This document shows positions 43,561-55,036 of a DNA stretch of 64,000 bases, piece after piece (the first letter of the stretch is position 1; each line of letters opens with the position of its first letter). The notes under the pieces are model-generated. The model saw only the letters and a program-made list of their open reading frames with translations. It had not been told where the DNA came from and searched no databases. The stretch is from Suillus spraguei (Eukaryota > Basidiomycota > Agaricomycetes > Boletales > Suillaceae): contig JABCPU010000122.1 of the NCBI GenBank assembly GCA_016800925.1, positions 107,303-171,302 of the forward strand, given 5' to 3'. A program made the translations under genes and the position numbers.

Positions 43561-44185
43561 ATCTGCGGTGGCAACCAAATGATTCTCTTATAGCGAGCAT
43601 ATAGCCTTTTCACTCTGCTTAGGCAGAACCATTCTATCCGGACACTTCAGACAGAATCATACTCTCGAGCTCATCTGACATGACTACACTTGGCCTGGAA
43701 TATGTACTTATGTGAAAGATTATGTCAGGTCCTGTACTTCATGCGCCTGAGCAGTTCTGAGACACAAGCCATAAGGATTACTCAAGCAACTTCCCGTTCT
43801 GGAGAAACCATGGAATTCCATCTCTATGGACTTCATTGAGCAACTTCCAGACTCATCCAGCTATACAGCTATCCTTGTTATCATAGACCGCCTATACAAG
43901 CAAGCCATACTTGTCCCGACTCATGACACCATCACTTCTCCAGATTTTGCCTGCCTCTTCCTCCTTCACGTATTCTCCAAGCATGGTGTTCCGTCCCATG
44001 TAACCTCGGATCAGGGAACAGAGTTTGTAGCCCCACTTCTTCCGGTCCTTAGGAAAAGTGTTAGACATGGTCCTACACTTCACATCCAGATATCATCCAG
44101 GAGGGGACGGACAAACTGAATGTGCCAACCAAACACTGAACAGTACCTCCGGATCTATTGTAACTATCAGCAGGACAACTGGTCT
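43561..44185 (+). pseudogene. second copy of the same Gypsy integrase region
   Basis: The frame MDFIEQLPDSSSYTAILVII continues with PTHDTITSPDFACLFLLHVF, SKHGVPSHVTSDQGTEFVAP and, after a shift, HFTSRYHPGGDGQTECANQT. It is the same domain as in the copy directly upstream but independently decayed, with the DQGTEF motif intact here and lost there. Its zinc region around 43680-43750 is frameshifted. Confidence 0.75.
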
Positions 44186-44450
44186 GCTCATTGTTGACTC
44201 GACTTCAACCACTGTGTCTCAATGCCAATACAAACACCTCTCTACTACAGTGTATGTCTGTTCTTATTGTTGATCAGGCTAATATTTCACTTTCTTGCTA
44301 CCAGTGCTTAACTACAGGCCGCTACACCTACATGAACTAAGTAGCATCCAGCCCCAAGCAACAACTCTAACACTATCTATTGTCAACAGATCTATGTTTC
44401 ATTGACTTGACCTATGTATCTACAGCATATTTTAAAGCCATATGTATGCT
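44186..44450 (+). repeat. fragment of a KDZ element start, inverted to the KDZ element on the right
   Basis: GACTCGACTTCAACCACTG and CAAACACCTCTCTACTACAG resemble the first codons and leader of the KDZ gene at about 47380-47445, read on the opposite strand. This could be a terminal inverted repeat or a second KDZ remnant. The rest of the stretch holds nothing recognised. Confidence 0.4.
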
Positions 44451-47418
44451 TTATTCACATACCTGTTGCTGACTGTTACTATCACTTTCAGTATCAGTAT
44501 CACCAATGAGTTCCTTGCTCTTAGGTCCATTAGCTGCCTTCTTTGTAACCTTGGGGCGCTTGTATATGGCCTCACCCTGTTCCTTGTGCTGATGGTTACT
44601 CTCTTTATGTGTGGCTAGACCCTCGCTGACTAGAACCCACTGACACTGTCCATTCACCAGTGCATTAAGCAATGTTATAAGATCCTCTCATCGGCTGATC
44701 TTTCCTGGGTTTTGCAATGTTTTGTATGTCCAGCCTTCCAGCTCTATCCCATAAGTCTCCACAATCTTTTGCTCATAGTTATCATAATTCATTTTGATCT
44801 TCTTCCGCGACAGCTTGTGCTTGTGTACAATTCCATCTTACTGTCACTCAGTGATGTTCTGTTAGTTGTGTGACTTTGCACTTAATTAGTTCAAGGACTT
44901 TCAGGACTTTCAGGACTTTCAGGACTTTCAGGACTTTCAGTACACTTTCAAGACATTGAGGACACTTCAATGTCCGCACTTTTGGGACACTTTAAGGACA
45001 TTACCATGATAGGCATTGTTTACATTTATTTACATAAACTTGTCCATAGTCAGAGTTCATAGTCTTATATGCCTTGTGCATTGACTCTGAACTCTTAGGT
45101 ATGATACATTTATATAGATACTTAATATATGTGTGCATTGACTCTGAACTCTTAGCTTGACTTATAATATGAAGTGCCTCGACATATGTAGTACTCTGAA
45201 CATCAGATTCAGGTTCTCTCTTCAGGTTCTCAAGGTACTCAGCCTCCTTCACATTCCAGTGCTCAAACTCCATGTCTGAGATCCTGAGCTGGGTCTTGAG
45301 CTCTTCCACAATTGGTGTGAAATCATTGATGATGTGAAGCGCTAGCTTATAATTGTTGCATAAAAATTTACCTAATGAGTGAATCAGAATTTATGATGCT
45401 CTACAAAAGTTATAGAAGAGGACACACTTAGCTCCAGGTATGTGTCTCAGTCCCACAGATCTATGAATTGAAGCCAGTGGAGATATGATGTATGACGGAT
45501 AATGGGGGAAACAGCATTTGAAGCAGAGAAGATGTGCTCACAGGTTTCAAGATCTTCAAGGCCAAGTCCTTTCTGGTACAAAGGATGAAACTGTAGTTGA
45601 CAGCGGCGATTATGCGCATGACCATGGAACAAGTTCACTATGAAACAATTCTGAAGAGATGCTGCCTTGGCAGATATCAAGCTCCTTGCCACTGTTGTGC
45701 TATACAAGCACCCAATGTCGTAGTTGGGTCCATAGACATCTAGGATCTTGTTGGTCATCGCAAGAGCACATTTAGTGCTGAGAAATATAGTTAGCCCTGA
45801 ATTATGTCAAGTAGATGACTAAAAAACTTACAGTTCTCCACTTTTTCGCATTTCAACTAAGGTCTGCAATATACCATGACGGCAAGCACTGATGAATATG
45901 CCAGTCTGGTCAAAGACTTTCACTGTGTTCTCGGAGACTGTGTTGGCCGTCTTCCAGTTTTCTGTGCACTTTGACTCATCAGAGGCAGTGGTTGGGGTAG
46001 GATCAGGACCTATGTGTGTACCTGGCTGCAACCAAACATCATCTTTAATTTTCTCAACTTCCTCTGGCGGTATAAGATATGAAGATTCGAATATATGTTC
46101 ATCAGCATGCCCAGAACCATCAATATGTTTCAATGAATTGTTGCCATCAATACTCGCCAGGTGTGCAGGGTCTAGTGCAGGTTCATTCAGTTGTTATGAC
46201 AAAAAATTATTTAGTACATGAGTATGCTAACAAACAAGTGGACATACCTTGAAATGACACACTGGACAAGAATTGAGCATACACCAGTCAGCAGTATCAC
46301 AACCAAGAGCATGGTCAACACAACTCTGGACATGTGACAAGATCCTCAGATACACATCAAATGCTATAGCAAACTGATCACGGAATGTCTGAAAATAAGT
46401 GCACTAAGAATATTTAGAAATGAATCATGTAAAAGAAGCGAATACGCACATTGTGCAGGGCGCAAATGACCTTAGTCATTGCCTGTACACTGAACGATAC
46501 TTTGTGATGTCGTATTTGGTGATGAACCTCCAAGCAATTGAGTGAGATTGCAACTGTAGGCTGGAGGGGAGAGCAACTGAGGAATCCGTGCCTGATGAGA
46601 GAGGTATTGGCTCCTTCATTCATGCGTTGGTGGAATGAGCATGAACTACTGAGTTCTGTATCCAACCAATGATTAGCGTGTATCAGACTTTCAAAATGTA
46701 CTTACTGGAGAGGGTAACAGTCATGACTTGAAAATGTGAGTCATCATCATTTGATTCACTGTGCAGCATGCTTGAAGCTTCATCTGGAGGCATAGCACCA
46801 TTCTTCCAGATGAGATATGCATCCACTAAGTCTACTATTTGCTGGGACCATGTTCCATGCATCTGGTGATTATGAAGGAGGCATGACTGTGGAGCCCATG
46901 GATGATAATGATAATGACGGCGCCCTTGAACTACAGAAAATTGTGAAATGAACACAATGATTGGTCAAAATACTCACCACCAGATAACTTGGATAGTGCT
47001 CGCTGAAGCACCACTCTGCCCAATAGTACTGTCATCATCCACATCAACATCTGAATCTTCAGGAGGAGCATTAAATTCACTCCCACAGCCATTCTCACTG
47101 ACATTGTTGGCGTCCATGTTGGCCAAAAATCCAGGATCGTCCACCACTGCTTTTTGGACATTGATGGCAGCTTCAGAAATAAGTTGGCATGTTTTTGAGG
47201 TCAGATCTAAATGTTTTGATATTCAGTACCTAAAGCTAGGGCAGAGGGTATAAGGGCTTACATTGTGTATTGACTTGCTGCTGTTCTTCAACGGCCAGGC
47301 GGTCCTTTCGTATTTGAGTGAGGCTTGCTTTTGTGGTGCATAGAGAGCCTGTGGGGAGGAAATAAGTTTCTTTGACAGCTATTGTAGTAGAGAGGTGTTT
47401 GCGTTTGCATTGAGACAT
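44451..47418 (-). pseudogene. KDZ (Kyakuja-Dileera-Zisupton) transposase, split by LTR-E
   Basis: Minus-strand exons: MSQCKRKHLSTT (47418); VVQGRRHYHYHPWAPQSC; the CxC-like cysteine region CDTADWCMLNSCPVCHFK (46330-46250); LASIDGNNSLKHIDGSG; FDQTGIFISACRHGILQTL (first D); GPNYDIGCLYSTTV (second D); FHGHAHNRRCQLQFHPLYQK; GLGLEDLETCEHIFSASN (E region) and RHTSYLHWLQ; then a C-terminal helical part up to 45170, LTR-E (44860-45169), and the tail ending QQQVCE at 44451. These motifs are diagnostic of KDZ transposases, which are frequent in mushroom genomes. Frame changes between blocks mostly look like short introns. The LTR-E insertion breaks the C-terminal part. Confidence 0.82.
44860..45169 (+). 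mobile_element. solo LTR-E (310 bp) in the KDZ gene
   Basis: It reads TGTTAGTTGTGTGAC...TTGACTTATAATA. It has five GGACTTTCA decamers at 44897-44940. The flanking 5-mers (TGTTC and TGAAG) do not match. Confidence 0.85.
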
Positions 47419-47895
47419 TATGGTTGAAGTTGAGTCAACAATGAGCCAGGAGGGAGCTAAGAGGCTCACATCAGCTATAACAAGCCATATAATCTTTGAG
47501 GACTATATACACGTTGATGAATTGAAAAGTATAAAAGAAAACGCAAGAAATTGAGGCAAGAATGAAGGGAATAGTGAGCTCACTGTGGACAACGATGAGT
47601 GCACTAAGTTTACTGACGGTGAGAACAGTTGAGTCAGTGCTTGGCATTATGCAGCGGAACATTGCTTCCGAGAACTGGGGAAGGCCAGAAGCACGTGCCT
47701 TTTATACTAATGTTTGGTAGTAGTTGATGAGGGCATCTAAGGGACTGCTGGAGTGCTGGTTTATTTGCTGGTGTAGTTGAATACTACTAGGGCTTACTGC
47801 TTAGTAAAGAGGTCAGGTACCTGACATAATTACTAATAATAATGTTTGATGGTGTCACTCAGGTGCCAGTTCCATCTGCCATCTCCTCTCCAGCC
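47419..47895. other. KDZ 5' flank and spacer
   Basis: Upstream region of the KDZ gene, then unassigned sequence. 47850-47895 continues the sequence found again after 48664. Confidence 0.35.
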
Positions 47896-48663
47896 TGTCA
47901 TATACCATACTTCTAATCTCAGATCCGACCATATCCGATCAGATCTGATCGATTCCATACCCGTCTGGTCCACAGATCCTGTCCGGACCACCCATCTGAA
48001 TGTGCTCACTTCTCGCACCTTAACTCCCTTGTGTATATCCACGTCTATCTCCTTTTGTCATTTCTCCTGTTTCTGGTATTCCAGCTATGTATATTTCCCT
48101 CCTATGTCACTGATCCGTTACCTGTGTTCATTTCTGATTCGTGCTTACTGATCCGCTGTGCATTAACTAATAGACTTCCGTTACACTTCATACATAGCCC
48201 TCGGTCCCGGACCTGTTGATTATCCATCTCAGATACTTACAGTATATAAACCACTTGTAAATCTCTGTAGAACCTTAGTTCAAATATCATCTTAGATTCT
48301 GCTCATTCTGCTTCCTCCGGACTTGAGTCACTTTCTGCTCCAAGTCATCTTTCGAGACTGGGATTGATTCCTATAGTCTAAATCTCCGACTCTATCTTCG
48401 GATAGTCTATCTCTGCCAGTTTCTAGTTAGGAGTTCGTTCCGAAGCTAGTCTTAATCTTCGTTCTATCCCTACGTTCCGGATAACCTTCGGACGTATCAT
48501 ATCCGATACCTTCGGACGTCCAGACCTGTCACGCAACTCCTTCCAGATCTTCAGACGTATAACTTCTCCCTGAAATAAAGGGCATTACTCGAGAAAGGGG
48601 CACAGTGCACGAACTGAGGCCAAAGCCCTTCAGGTCTCTCTACCTTTGAGTACGGTCTTAACA
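47896..48663 (+). mobile_element. solo LTR-A (768 bp), TSD CAGCC
   Basis: It reads TGTCATATACCATAC...GGTCTTAACA. CAGCC lies at 47891-47895 and 48664-48668. The promoter-like TATATAAACC is at 48243-48252. Confidence 0.92.
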
Positions 48664-49560
48664 CAGCCCCATCTACCACCTCCTCTTCACACCAGCGCCA
48701 TCCTTTTTGGATCCAGCAGGAATGGAAAGCCTGAATCCGGTCTGGATCTCCTCAAGAAGCAGGGCCTGGAACTCCCTCTGCTGTTCGAGGAAGGCCTCCA
48801 TGGTAGTGTTCATCCACTCCATTGCAATCCAACTCCCTTCCACTGCCACAATGCCATCTTGAAGAAGTCCATTGGTCTGAGCCAGCTCTGCAACGATTCC
48901 ATTAGCAGCAGCCACCCAAGCCTGGTCATCATACTCAGCAACATCCTCATCCGTACCTTCAATGGTCATCAGATTAGAAAAGACATCCACTTCCAGCACA
49001 TCTGGAGTTGGGCTCCTCTGATGGTGCTTGCGCTTGCCCTTCAGAGATGGAGTACCAGCAGGACACTGCCTCTTCCAGCCCTTGGGTCCCTTGATGGATC
49101 TGGGCCTTCCAGGACAAGTGGCCTTGTCCTTCTGGCAGACATCACAAGACTTAATCTACAAACATCAGATATCATCGGATCTGAAGGTCTTCGGATGATT
49201 CACCAGGGAATTCTTCTCAGCATCACTCCACTGACACATCCAGTCCTTGGAGATGCAATGAGAACAGTACCCATCCTTTGCTCCGGACACAGGAGCAGCC
49301 TTGGACTCAAATCTGAGCCCTCCGTTTCGTTTCCTCCATTTCCCTATGAATCTCTGCCAACTCTATCTGCTTCAGCTCCTCCTGCCTTCTCCGCTCCTCC
49401 ACCTCCTTACATTTCCGTTCTGCTTTGGCTTCAACTGCAGCCTTAGCAGCAGCCAGCTTCTGCTCCAGATCCGTCACAATGTTGGCAGCAGACTTAAGGG
49501 CATCAGATTCTTTCCAGACATGATTTAGAGCAAGTTTTGTTAACAGGGATATAAAGTGGG
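48664..49560 (-). pseudogene. antisense ORF next to an LTR-A 3' LTR: coiled coil plus Cys-rich cluster
   Basis: On the minus strand, starting near 49530: a charged coiled-coil stretch (DLEQKLAAAKAAVEAKAERK, then EERRRQEELKQIELAEIHRE); a frame slip; a Cys cluster YCSHCISKDWMCQW and SCDVCQKDKATCPGRP; a basic linker; and an open 108-residue part with LEVDVFSNLMTIEG, EYDDQAWVAAANGIVAEL and FLEQQREFQALLLEEIQ. The spacing C-X2-C-X5-C..C-X2-C-X5-C resembles a fungal zinc cluster; I do not recognise a named family. It runs towards the left, away from the LTR at 49715, opposite to the LTR's own orientation. Two stops and at least one frameshift show it is not functional here. Confidence 0.55.
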
Positions 49561-49701
49561 GGTAGGAATCACTTCGGACATCTGATGTCCGTATATCTGT
49601 TGGATTACAGACTCAGCACTCCAACCATCAACTTCTCCATCGTCCTGCATTAGTCTTGTCCAATCCGGATCAATGCTTCTAGTGCCTCAGGGGTTCGGCC
49701 C

Positions 49702-49711
49702 TAAGGGGGGA
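49702..49711 (+). promoter_or_regulatory. polypurine tract before the LTR-A 3' LTR
   Basis: TAAGGGGGGA lies three to four bases before TGTCATATACC at 49715. The LTR-F copy at 55445-56172 has the same context in reverse (GTATCCCCTTCTTAAGG just outside its start). Confidence 0.6.
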
Positions 49712-49714
49712 TAC

Positions 49715-50475
49715 TGTCATATACCATACGTCTGATCTCAGATCTGATCAGATCTGATTGATCCTGCTTCCATCCAGTCCACAGATCCTATCCAGACCAC
49801 CCATCTGAAAGTTCCTACTTCTTGCACTCTAACTCCATTATGGACATCTACATCTACCTCCTTTTGGAAATCCTCCTGTCTCTGGTATTCTGGCTATGTA
49901 TATTTCTGTCCTGCTTATTGATCCATTATCTATGTCTCATTTCCAACTCATATTTATTGATCTGCTGTGCATTTACTAATGAACTTCCGTTATACATCAT
50001 ACATAGCCCTCAGTCCTAGACTCGTTGATTATCCGTGCCAGTTACTTACAGTATATAAACCACTTGTAAATCTCCATAGAACCTTAGTTCAGATATCATC
50101 TTAGATTCTGCTCATTCTGTTCCTCTGAACTTGAGTTATGTACTTCCGACTCTAGTCACCTTCCGAGACTTAGGATTGATTCCTATAGTCTATATCTCTG
50201 ACTCTACCTTTGGGTAGTCTACCTCCATTAGTTCCTAGTTAGGAACTCATTCTGAGACTAGCCTTATCCCTTGTTCCATTCCTACGTTCTGGATAACCTT
50301 TGGACGTGATATATCCATTACCTTTGGACGTCTGGATCCATCACAGAACCACCTTCAGATCTTTGGATGTATACCTTCCCTCTGAAATAAAGGGCAATAC
50401 TCAGGAAAGGGGCACAGTGTACGAACTGAGGCCAAAGCCCTTCAGATCTTTTACCCTTTGAGTATGGTCTTAACA
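49715..50475 (+). repeat. LTR-A, 3' LTR of a deleted element
   Basis: It reads TGTCATATACCATACGTC...GGTCTTAACA. No matching TSD; a polypurine tract lies upstream. Its 5' partner is not in the window. Confidence 0.8.
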
Positions 50476-50821
50476 CCACCTCTGAAATCTCTTCCAGACT
50501 TGAGCTTAGTTTCTTGTCTATCTCCGGACCATGGATCTCTGTCCTCAGTCATACCTCCAGCTCTACCTTTGGGTATTCTCTATATTGTCTGTTTCTACTC
50601 CAAACTTTGTTTATAGTAGACTTTAGTCCTTCCTGTTCCTACGTCTGGAAGTCCACCAGACTTCAGTCTGTCTAGCCAGGACTTCCTGTCCCTATATTCG
50701 GACTTCCTCTGGATGTACATGACCCTATAGAAATTAAGGGCACCATACTCGGCAAAGGGGCACAGCGCATGAGCTGAGACCAAGCCCTTCCATTCCGACC
50801 CTCCTTGAGTACAACCTTAAC
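50476..50821 (+). repeat. LTR-F fragment (3' half)
   Basis: It matches the reverse complement of the first 340 bp of 55445-56172 (GGGCACCATACTCGGCAAAGG; CTTGAGTACAACCTTAACA). Confidence 0.65.
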
Positions 50822-50915
50822 AATTGGCCAGGTATTAACAATCTATAAATTGGTCTTCTTATCAGCAACACAACCAATACCTTATCACACATCTGTGCTT
50901 AGCAGTGAAGCATGG

Positions 50916-52338
50916 TGTTACGACCATGCAAAACCAGAGATTAGTAAGAAGTCCTGGTCTTACATGGGGTTGTACCGGAGGGTTGTAAGTCAAAGGGGCT
51001 TGGCCTCAGCTCGTACGCTGTGCCCCTTACCCGAGTATGTGCCCTTAATTTCAGATGAAGTCCAAGGGAGAGTTCTGGTGAAGTCCGGATGGAGGGTCCG
51101 GACGAACTCTAAGGCAAAATAGCTCGACAGAGCTCTGATGGACTTCCGGATGAGTGCGGGAATGCGCCGGAACTATTTCCGGAAGGTAGGGAGTAATGGT
51201 AACACTACTGGAACAAGCTCCAAGTAGAACAGATGAAGGATGGACCGCTGGACAAAGTCCAGGGCAGGATAGGAGCAGAGCTCTGGAGGGAAAGATGATA
51301 CATAGATGTCAGAGGATAGGATAGGATGGATCCAGAGGACTAGGGGTCCGAAGGTCCGGAGCTCAGAGGAGCAGAGGAGCAGAGGAGCAGAGGAGCAGAG
51401 GAGCAGAGGAGCAGAGGAGCAGAGGAGCAGAGGAGCAGAGGAGCAGAGGAGCGGAGGAGCAGATGATCAGATGATCAGATGATCGGATGAGCATAGCTCT
51501 GTGGATCTTAGAGGAAGTGTTGGCTACTAGAGAGGAGTAGGTCCGGATATGGTGGAGATAGTATAGGCTACTCCGGACAAGGTCCGGAATAGAAACAGAC
51601 AGTATAAGACTACCAAAGGTAGAGTCAGAGGTGAAACAGATGATAGACGGAGATGGACGAAGTCCGAAAAGATTATAGGACATAGGATCAAAGCTCCGGC
51701 CTAGGGAGTGATCCCATAGGCTCGAGTTGGAAGCTTACAAGGGCCGGAGCCCAAGTGCAAGAATGGGAATGGAGTTATATAGACATGATAATAGGATACA
51801 GAGTAATCAAAGGAATATACAAAAGTAGGAACAATGAATCAGACTGAGGTCTGCAGGAGTTGTACTACAAGTTTATATACTGTAGGTAGCATGCCGGAAG
51901 GCATGCAAGGATAGTCCGAGGCTATGTTTGAGGCATTGCGGAACACAAGGCTATGAACTCGGAAATAAGACTTGTACAAAATATCTTATCAAGACGGAAG
52001 TCAAGATAACCGAAAGCTAGAGGTGCAGAGATAACCGAAAGCTGGACACAGGTATTAACCTAAAAGGAGTAACGTGCAGGTGCGCGGGAATAGTTTCGGA
52101 TATGAGCATGGATCGGATATGAACATGGATCGGATATGGACATGGATCAGATATGGACACGGATCGGATATTGACATGGATCAGATATGGACATGGATCG
52201 GATATGAACACGGATCGGATGAGTGGATCAGATCGGATGGATGGACTGAGTCAGATATGGATATGGATTAGATATGGATGGATGTTGATTGGGTGTCCAG
52301 ATGTCCATGGATCAGACCTGAATGTACGGTATATGACA
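50916..52338 (-). mobile_element. solo LTR-C (1423 bp), TSD CATGG
   Basis: It reads TGTTACGACCATGC...GTATATGACA. CATGG lies at 50911-50915 and 52339-52343. The insertion splits the Harbinger frame between EAW and VLEL. Confidence 0.93.
51365..51480. repeat. 8-bp minisatellite GAGGAGCA inside LTR-C
   Basis: About ten near-perfect copies of GAGGAGCA, followed by GATGATCA variants. Allelic in position to the arrays at 16935 and 57650. Confidence 0.9.
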
Positions 52339-52822
52339 CATGGGTGCTTGAGCTCATGACTGGTCATCCCGACCGTATCCAGTACAATTTGGTGTTAGCT
52401 TGCATTTTTTCCAGTCGTTGGTGCATGCTCTATATTCAAATGGTTATGTGTGGTCCCACAATGGCATTTCTGTTGAAGAACAACTCACTATTTTTCTCTA
52501 TACCTGTACAACTGGGCTGTCAACACACCTTACAGGTGAAAAGTTCCAATGTTCCCCAGAGACTATTTCAAGGTATGTTTTTTGTTATTTGTATCATATT
52601 GAACTAATTGCACTTTGTAGATATTTCAAGAAGCCTTTGTTGTTCTTTGCATCACTGCCCTTCTACTCCACACAAGTTCAACTCCCTACTCAATCCTCTT
52701 CAATCCTCTTCATAATCCAGAATGACTCACACTTAAGTTTCTTTGATAACTGCATTGGCGCCATGGACGGCACACATATCCGTGCCTTTGCACCACTTGA
52801 GGACCATCCCTTCATGCGCAAT

Positions 52823-53417
52823 TGTTACAGTTGTATGTGCCCCTATTCATTTTCCCTTCCATTCTTGTGTATCACGTGATATGGAGCCTATCGCTCAGAC
52901 ACTTCCACTTCCATCAGACATCACATGACTGCATGACTCAATCACTACATCACCGCTACATCATATCATGTGATGTCCTGACTCCCCATGACTCCGTTCT
53001 CGAACCTGGCCAGTTTAGCATACATGTACGCTAAACATGTGCTCTTATCTCTGACTCATGCATTTCAACACACTTGTACGATACATGCCTTCCTTATTAG
53101 GATACGCAGTTATATTCTCATGGTTACCTGGTCTGTGCACACATACGTACCTATATAAGCACAGTGTACTTGTAGTAGATTCTTTACTTGAATCTTACTG
53201 AGTTTTATCTGGATTCCTCTTCACTAAGGACCCCCAATCCTTAGTTGTCTCTAAGTCTAAGCACTCCTTAGCCTTAGTCTCTATTCTTGTAGAACATCTT
53301 AGACTTGTCTTTGAGGCTGAACCCTTGATCATACTTGGAACTAGTTTCTTGTACTTTTCCCAGCAGACCATCTGTGTCTTTTCACTGTCACTGGTGACGC
53401 CACCCCAGTGCGTAACA
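52823..53417 (+). mobile_element. solo LTR-B, long subfamily (595 bp), TSD GCAAT
   Basis: It reads TGTTACAGTTGTATG...CAGTGCGTAACA. GCAAT lies at 52818-52822 and 53418-53422. It has about 120 bp more than the LTRs of the full element and carries the TATATAAGCACAGTG promoter block. Confidence 0.93.
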
Positions 53418-54040
53418 GCAATCACAAAGGCTTTATATCACAGAACTGCCTTTTCATTTGTAACTTTGATTTTTTGTTCATTTTCTCACTCTGTGGATGG
53501 GATGGCTCTGCTGCAGATGCAACTTTATGGTATGACACATGCACATGTGGCTTATACATACCCCCTGGAAAGTACTTGCTTGCTGATACTGGGTTCAGGA
53601 CATCGGACACACTCCATGTACCATATAGAAATGTACACTATCATCTGAAGGAGTGACATCAATCAAATATTGGGTGAGTTCAATCACCTTCTAGTACATT
53701 CAAAGTTTATTTTCTAAAAACATCTTCAAGCCCTCAAAACTCAAAGGAACTGTTCAACCTTTGACACGCATTATTGCACAATGTAATAGAACACATATTT
53801 GACATCATGAAATGTCAGTGGTATATCCTGCAGCTGCCACCTGAATATAGTATGGCTACTCAGGCCCACTTACCAGCAGCACTATGCACCTTGCACAACT
53901 TTATTCGCAGAAATGATCCTGACCTATTTGACCATATTTATGATGGTCAAGTTCTGGAACATGATGGTATTGATGATGTAGCACTAGGAGAACATGATAG
54001 TGGACCTGCAGATGCTGCAGAGAGGGGTCAAGCAGACTGA

Positions 54041-54374
54041 TGCTGTGATGCTATTGCATTTGCAATGTGGGAAGATTATACTGCAGAGTGTATGCAATGG
54101 GGAATTGTATTTGGAGTTTAAAGTACTACATGTCTTCTGCTTGGTCTGTATTTGATAGAGTGTTGGTCTCTGGTTGGGTAATTTGAACTGCAGCTTTGCC
54201 AGTTTTGTGGTGTTGGCGGATACATCTTCTATCCCCTCTGTATTTGATAGAGTGTTGGTCTGTGGTTCAGCATTTCCTGCCATAGATGCATTGGAAGTAT
54301 CCTAGTATTGGTAAATTGGTACATACCAGAATACAATATTTCTATTCCTTCAGTGTGGACAGACTCTGAAGAGT
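54041..54374. other. 3' flank of Harbinger-2
   Basis: It contains a direct repeat of CTGTATTTGATAGAGTGTTG (about 54146 and 54238). No gene seen. Confidence 0.4.
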
Positions 54375-55036
54375 TCATTGCAGCCACAGTGCCCTGACCT
54401 CAGCATCACTATTCACATACAACATAGTATCTCTCGGATTCTTCCCCAAAAAACCCCCAATGTCAATCTGTTCCTCTGGTGATAACCCCATTGCAGTGCC
54501 ATCATCTTGGAGCAGTTTAATTGCATAAGCATACTCTGGGTTTGGTGATGATTGGGAATCATTGAACTTCTCTGTAAACATCTCAAAGATATTGTTGAAC
54601 CTCACAAGCTCATCACAACCCTCCTGCTGTGCCTTTGCAGCAACTGAAATGGGTTGAGAACACTTTGATGCACCCCCACTTGAAGCAACTGCTGAGTCAA
54701 AGGCACTTTGATTGTCATGCTTGCACTTTGAATTGTGACTGACACTAGTGAAGACTGAACTTGCAGAAGTTGAGCCAGAGAGAAAGGTGGATGGAACACT
54801 GCCAGGTGATGAATAATAGCCTTGGAATCATACCATAGAATGTGATGGAATGTGATGGAATGTGTCAGAAGCGTGATTAATGAAATGGTGATGATGTGAA
54901 GTGTGAAAGAGTGACAATGTGATAAGGTGAAGGGAGAACCATAACAGGTGATTGAATGCAGTAGGGTTGGTGTAAAGATACAACCTAACCTGAGCTGTAG
55001 TAAACCATAGCCTAAGTTAGTATGTGAGTCTTGCAC
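54375..55036 (-). pseudogene. possible second Harbinger protein (Myb/SANT-like), C-terminal part
   Basis: The minus-strand frame VRFNNIFEMFTEKFNDSQSS, then YAYAIKLLQDDGTAMGLSP, continues to a TAG at 54375. Upstream is a Ser/Gln-rich stretch in another frame. Its length and its place, convergent with the transposase gene, resemble the DNA-binding partner protein that PIF/Harbinger elements encode. The N-terminal domain that would prove this is not recognisable, so this is an inference from position. Confidence 0.35.

Larger units (their letters stand above)
50822..54037 (+). pseudogene. PIF/Harbinger transposase 2, split by LTR-C and LTR-B
   Basis: The N-terminal part LSATQPIPYHTSVLSSEAW (50870-50915) continues after LTR-C with VLELMTGHPDRIQYNL, then WSHNGISVEEQLTIFLYTC, EKFQCSPETISRYV, NCIGAMDGTHIRAFAPLED (first D, about 52760), LTR-B, HKGFISQNCLFICNFDFLF, PPGKYLLADTGFRTSD (second D), an intron-like gap, LLHNVIEHIFDIMKCQW (E, about 53790), AALCTLHNFIRRNDPDLFDH and a TGA at 54038. 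The pattern is DDE_4/HARBI1. TGA at 53762-53764 sits where relatives have Arg (NLRHA). It is distinct from Harbinger-1 in sequence. Confidence 0.83.

Noticed and set aside
47896..50475. LTR-A pair 47896-48663 and 49715-50475 as the two LTRs of one element
   Set aside because: The left LTR has its own TSD (CAGCC on both sides), so it is an independent solo insertion.
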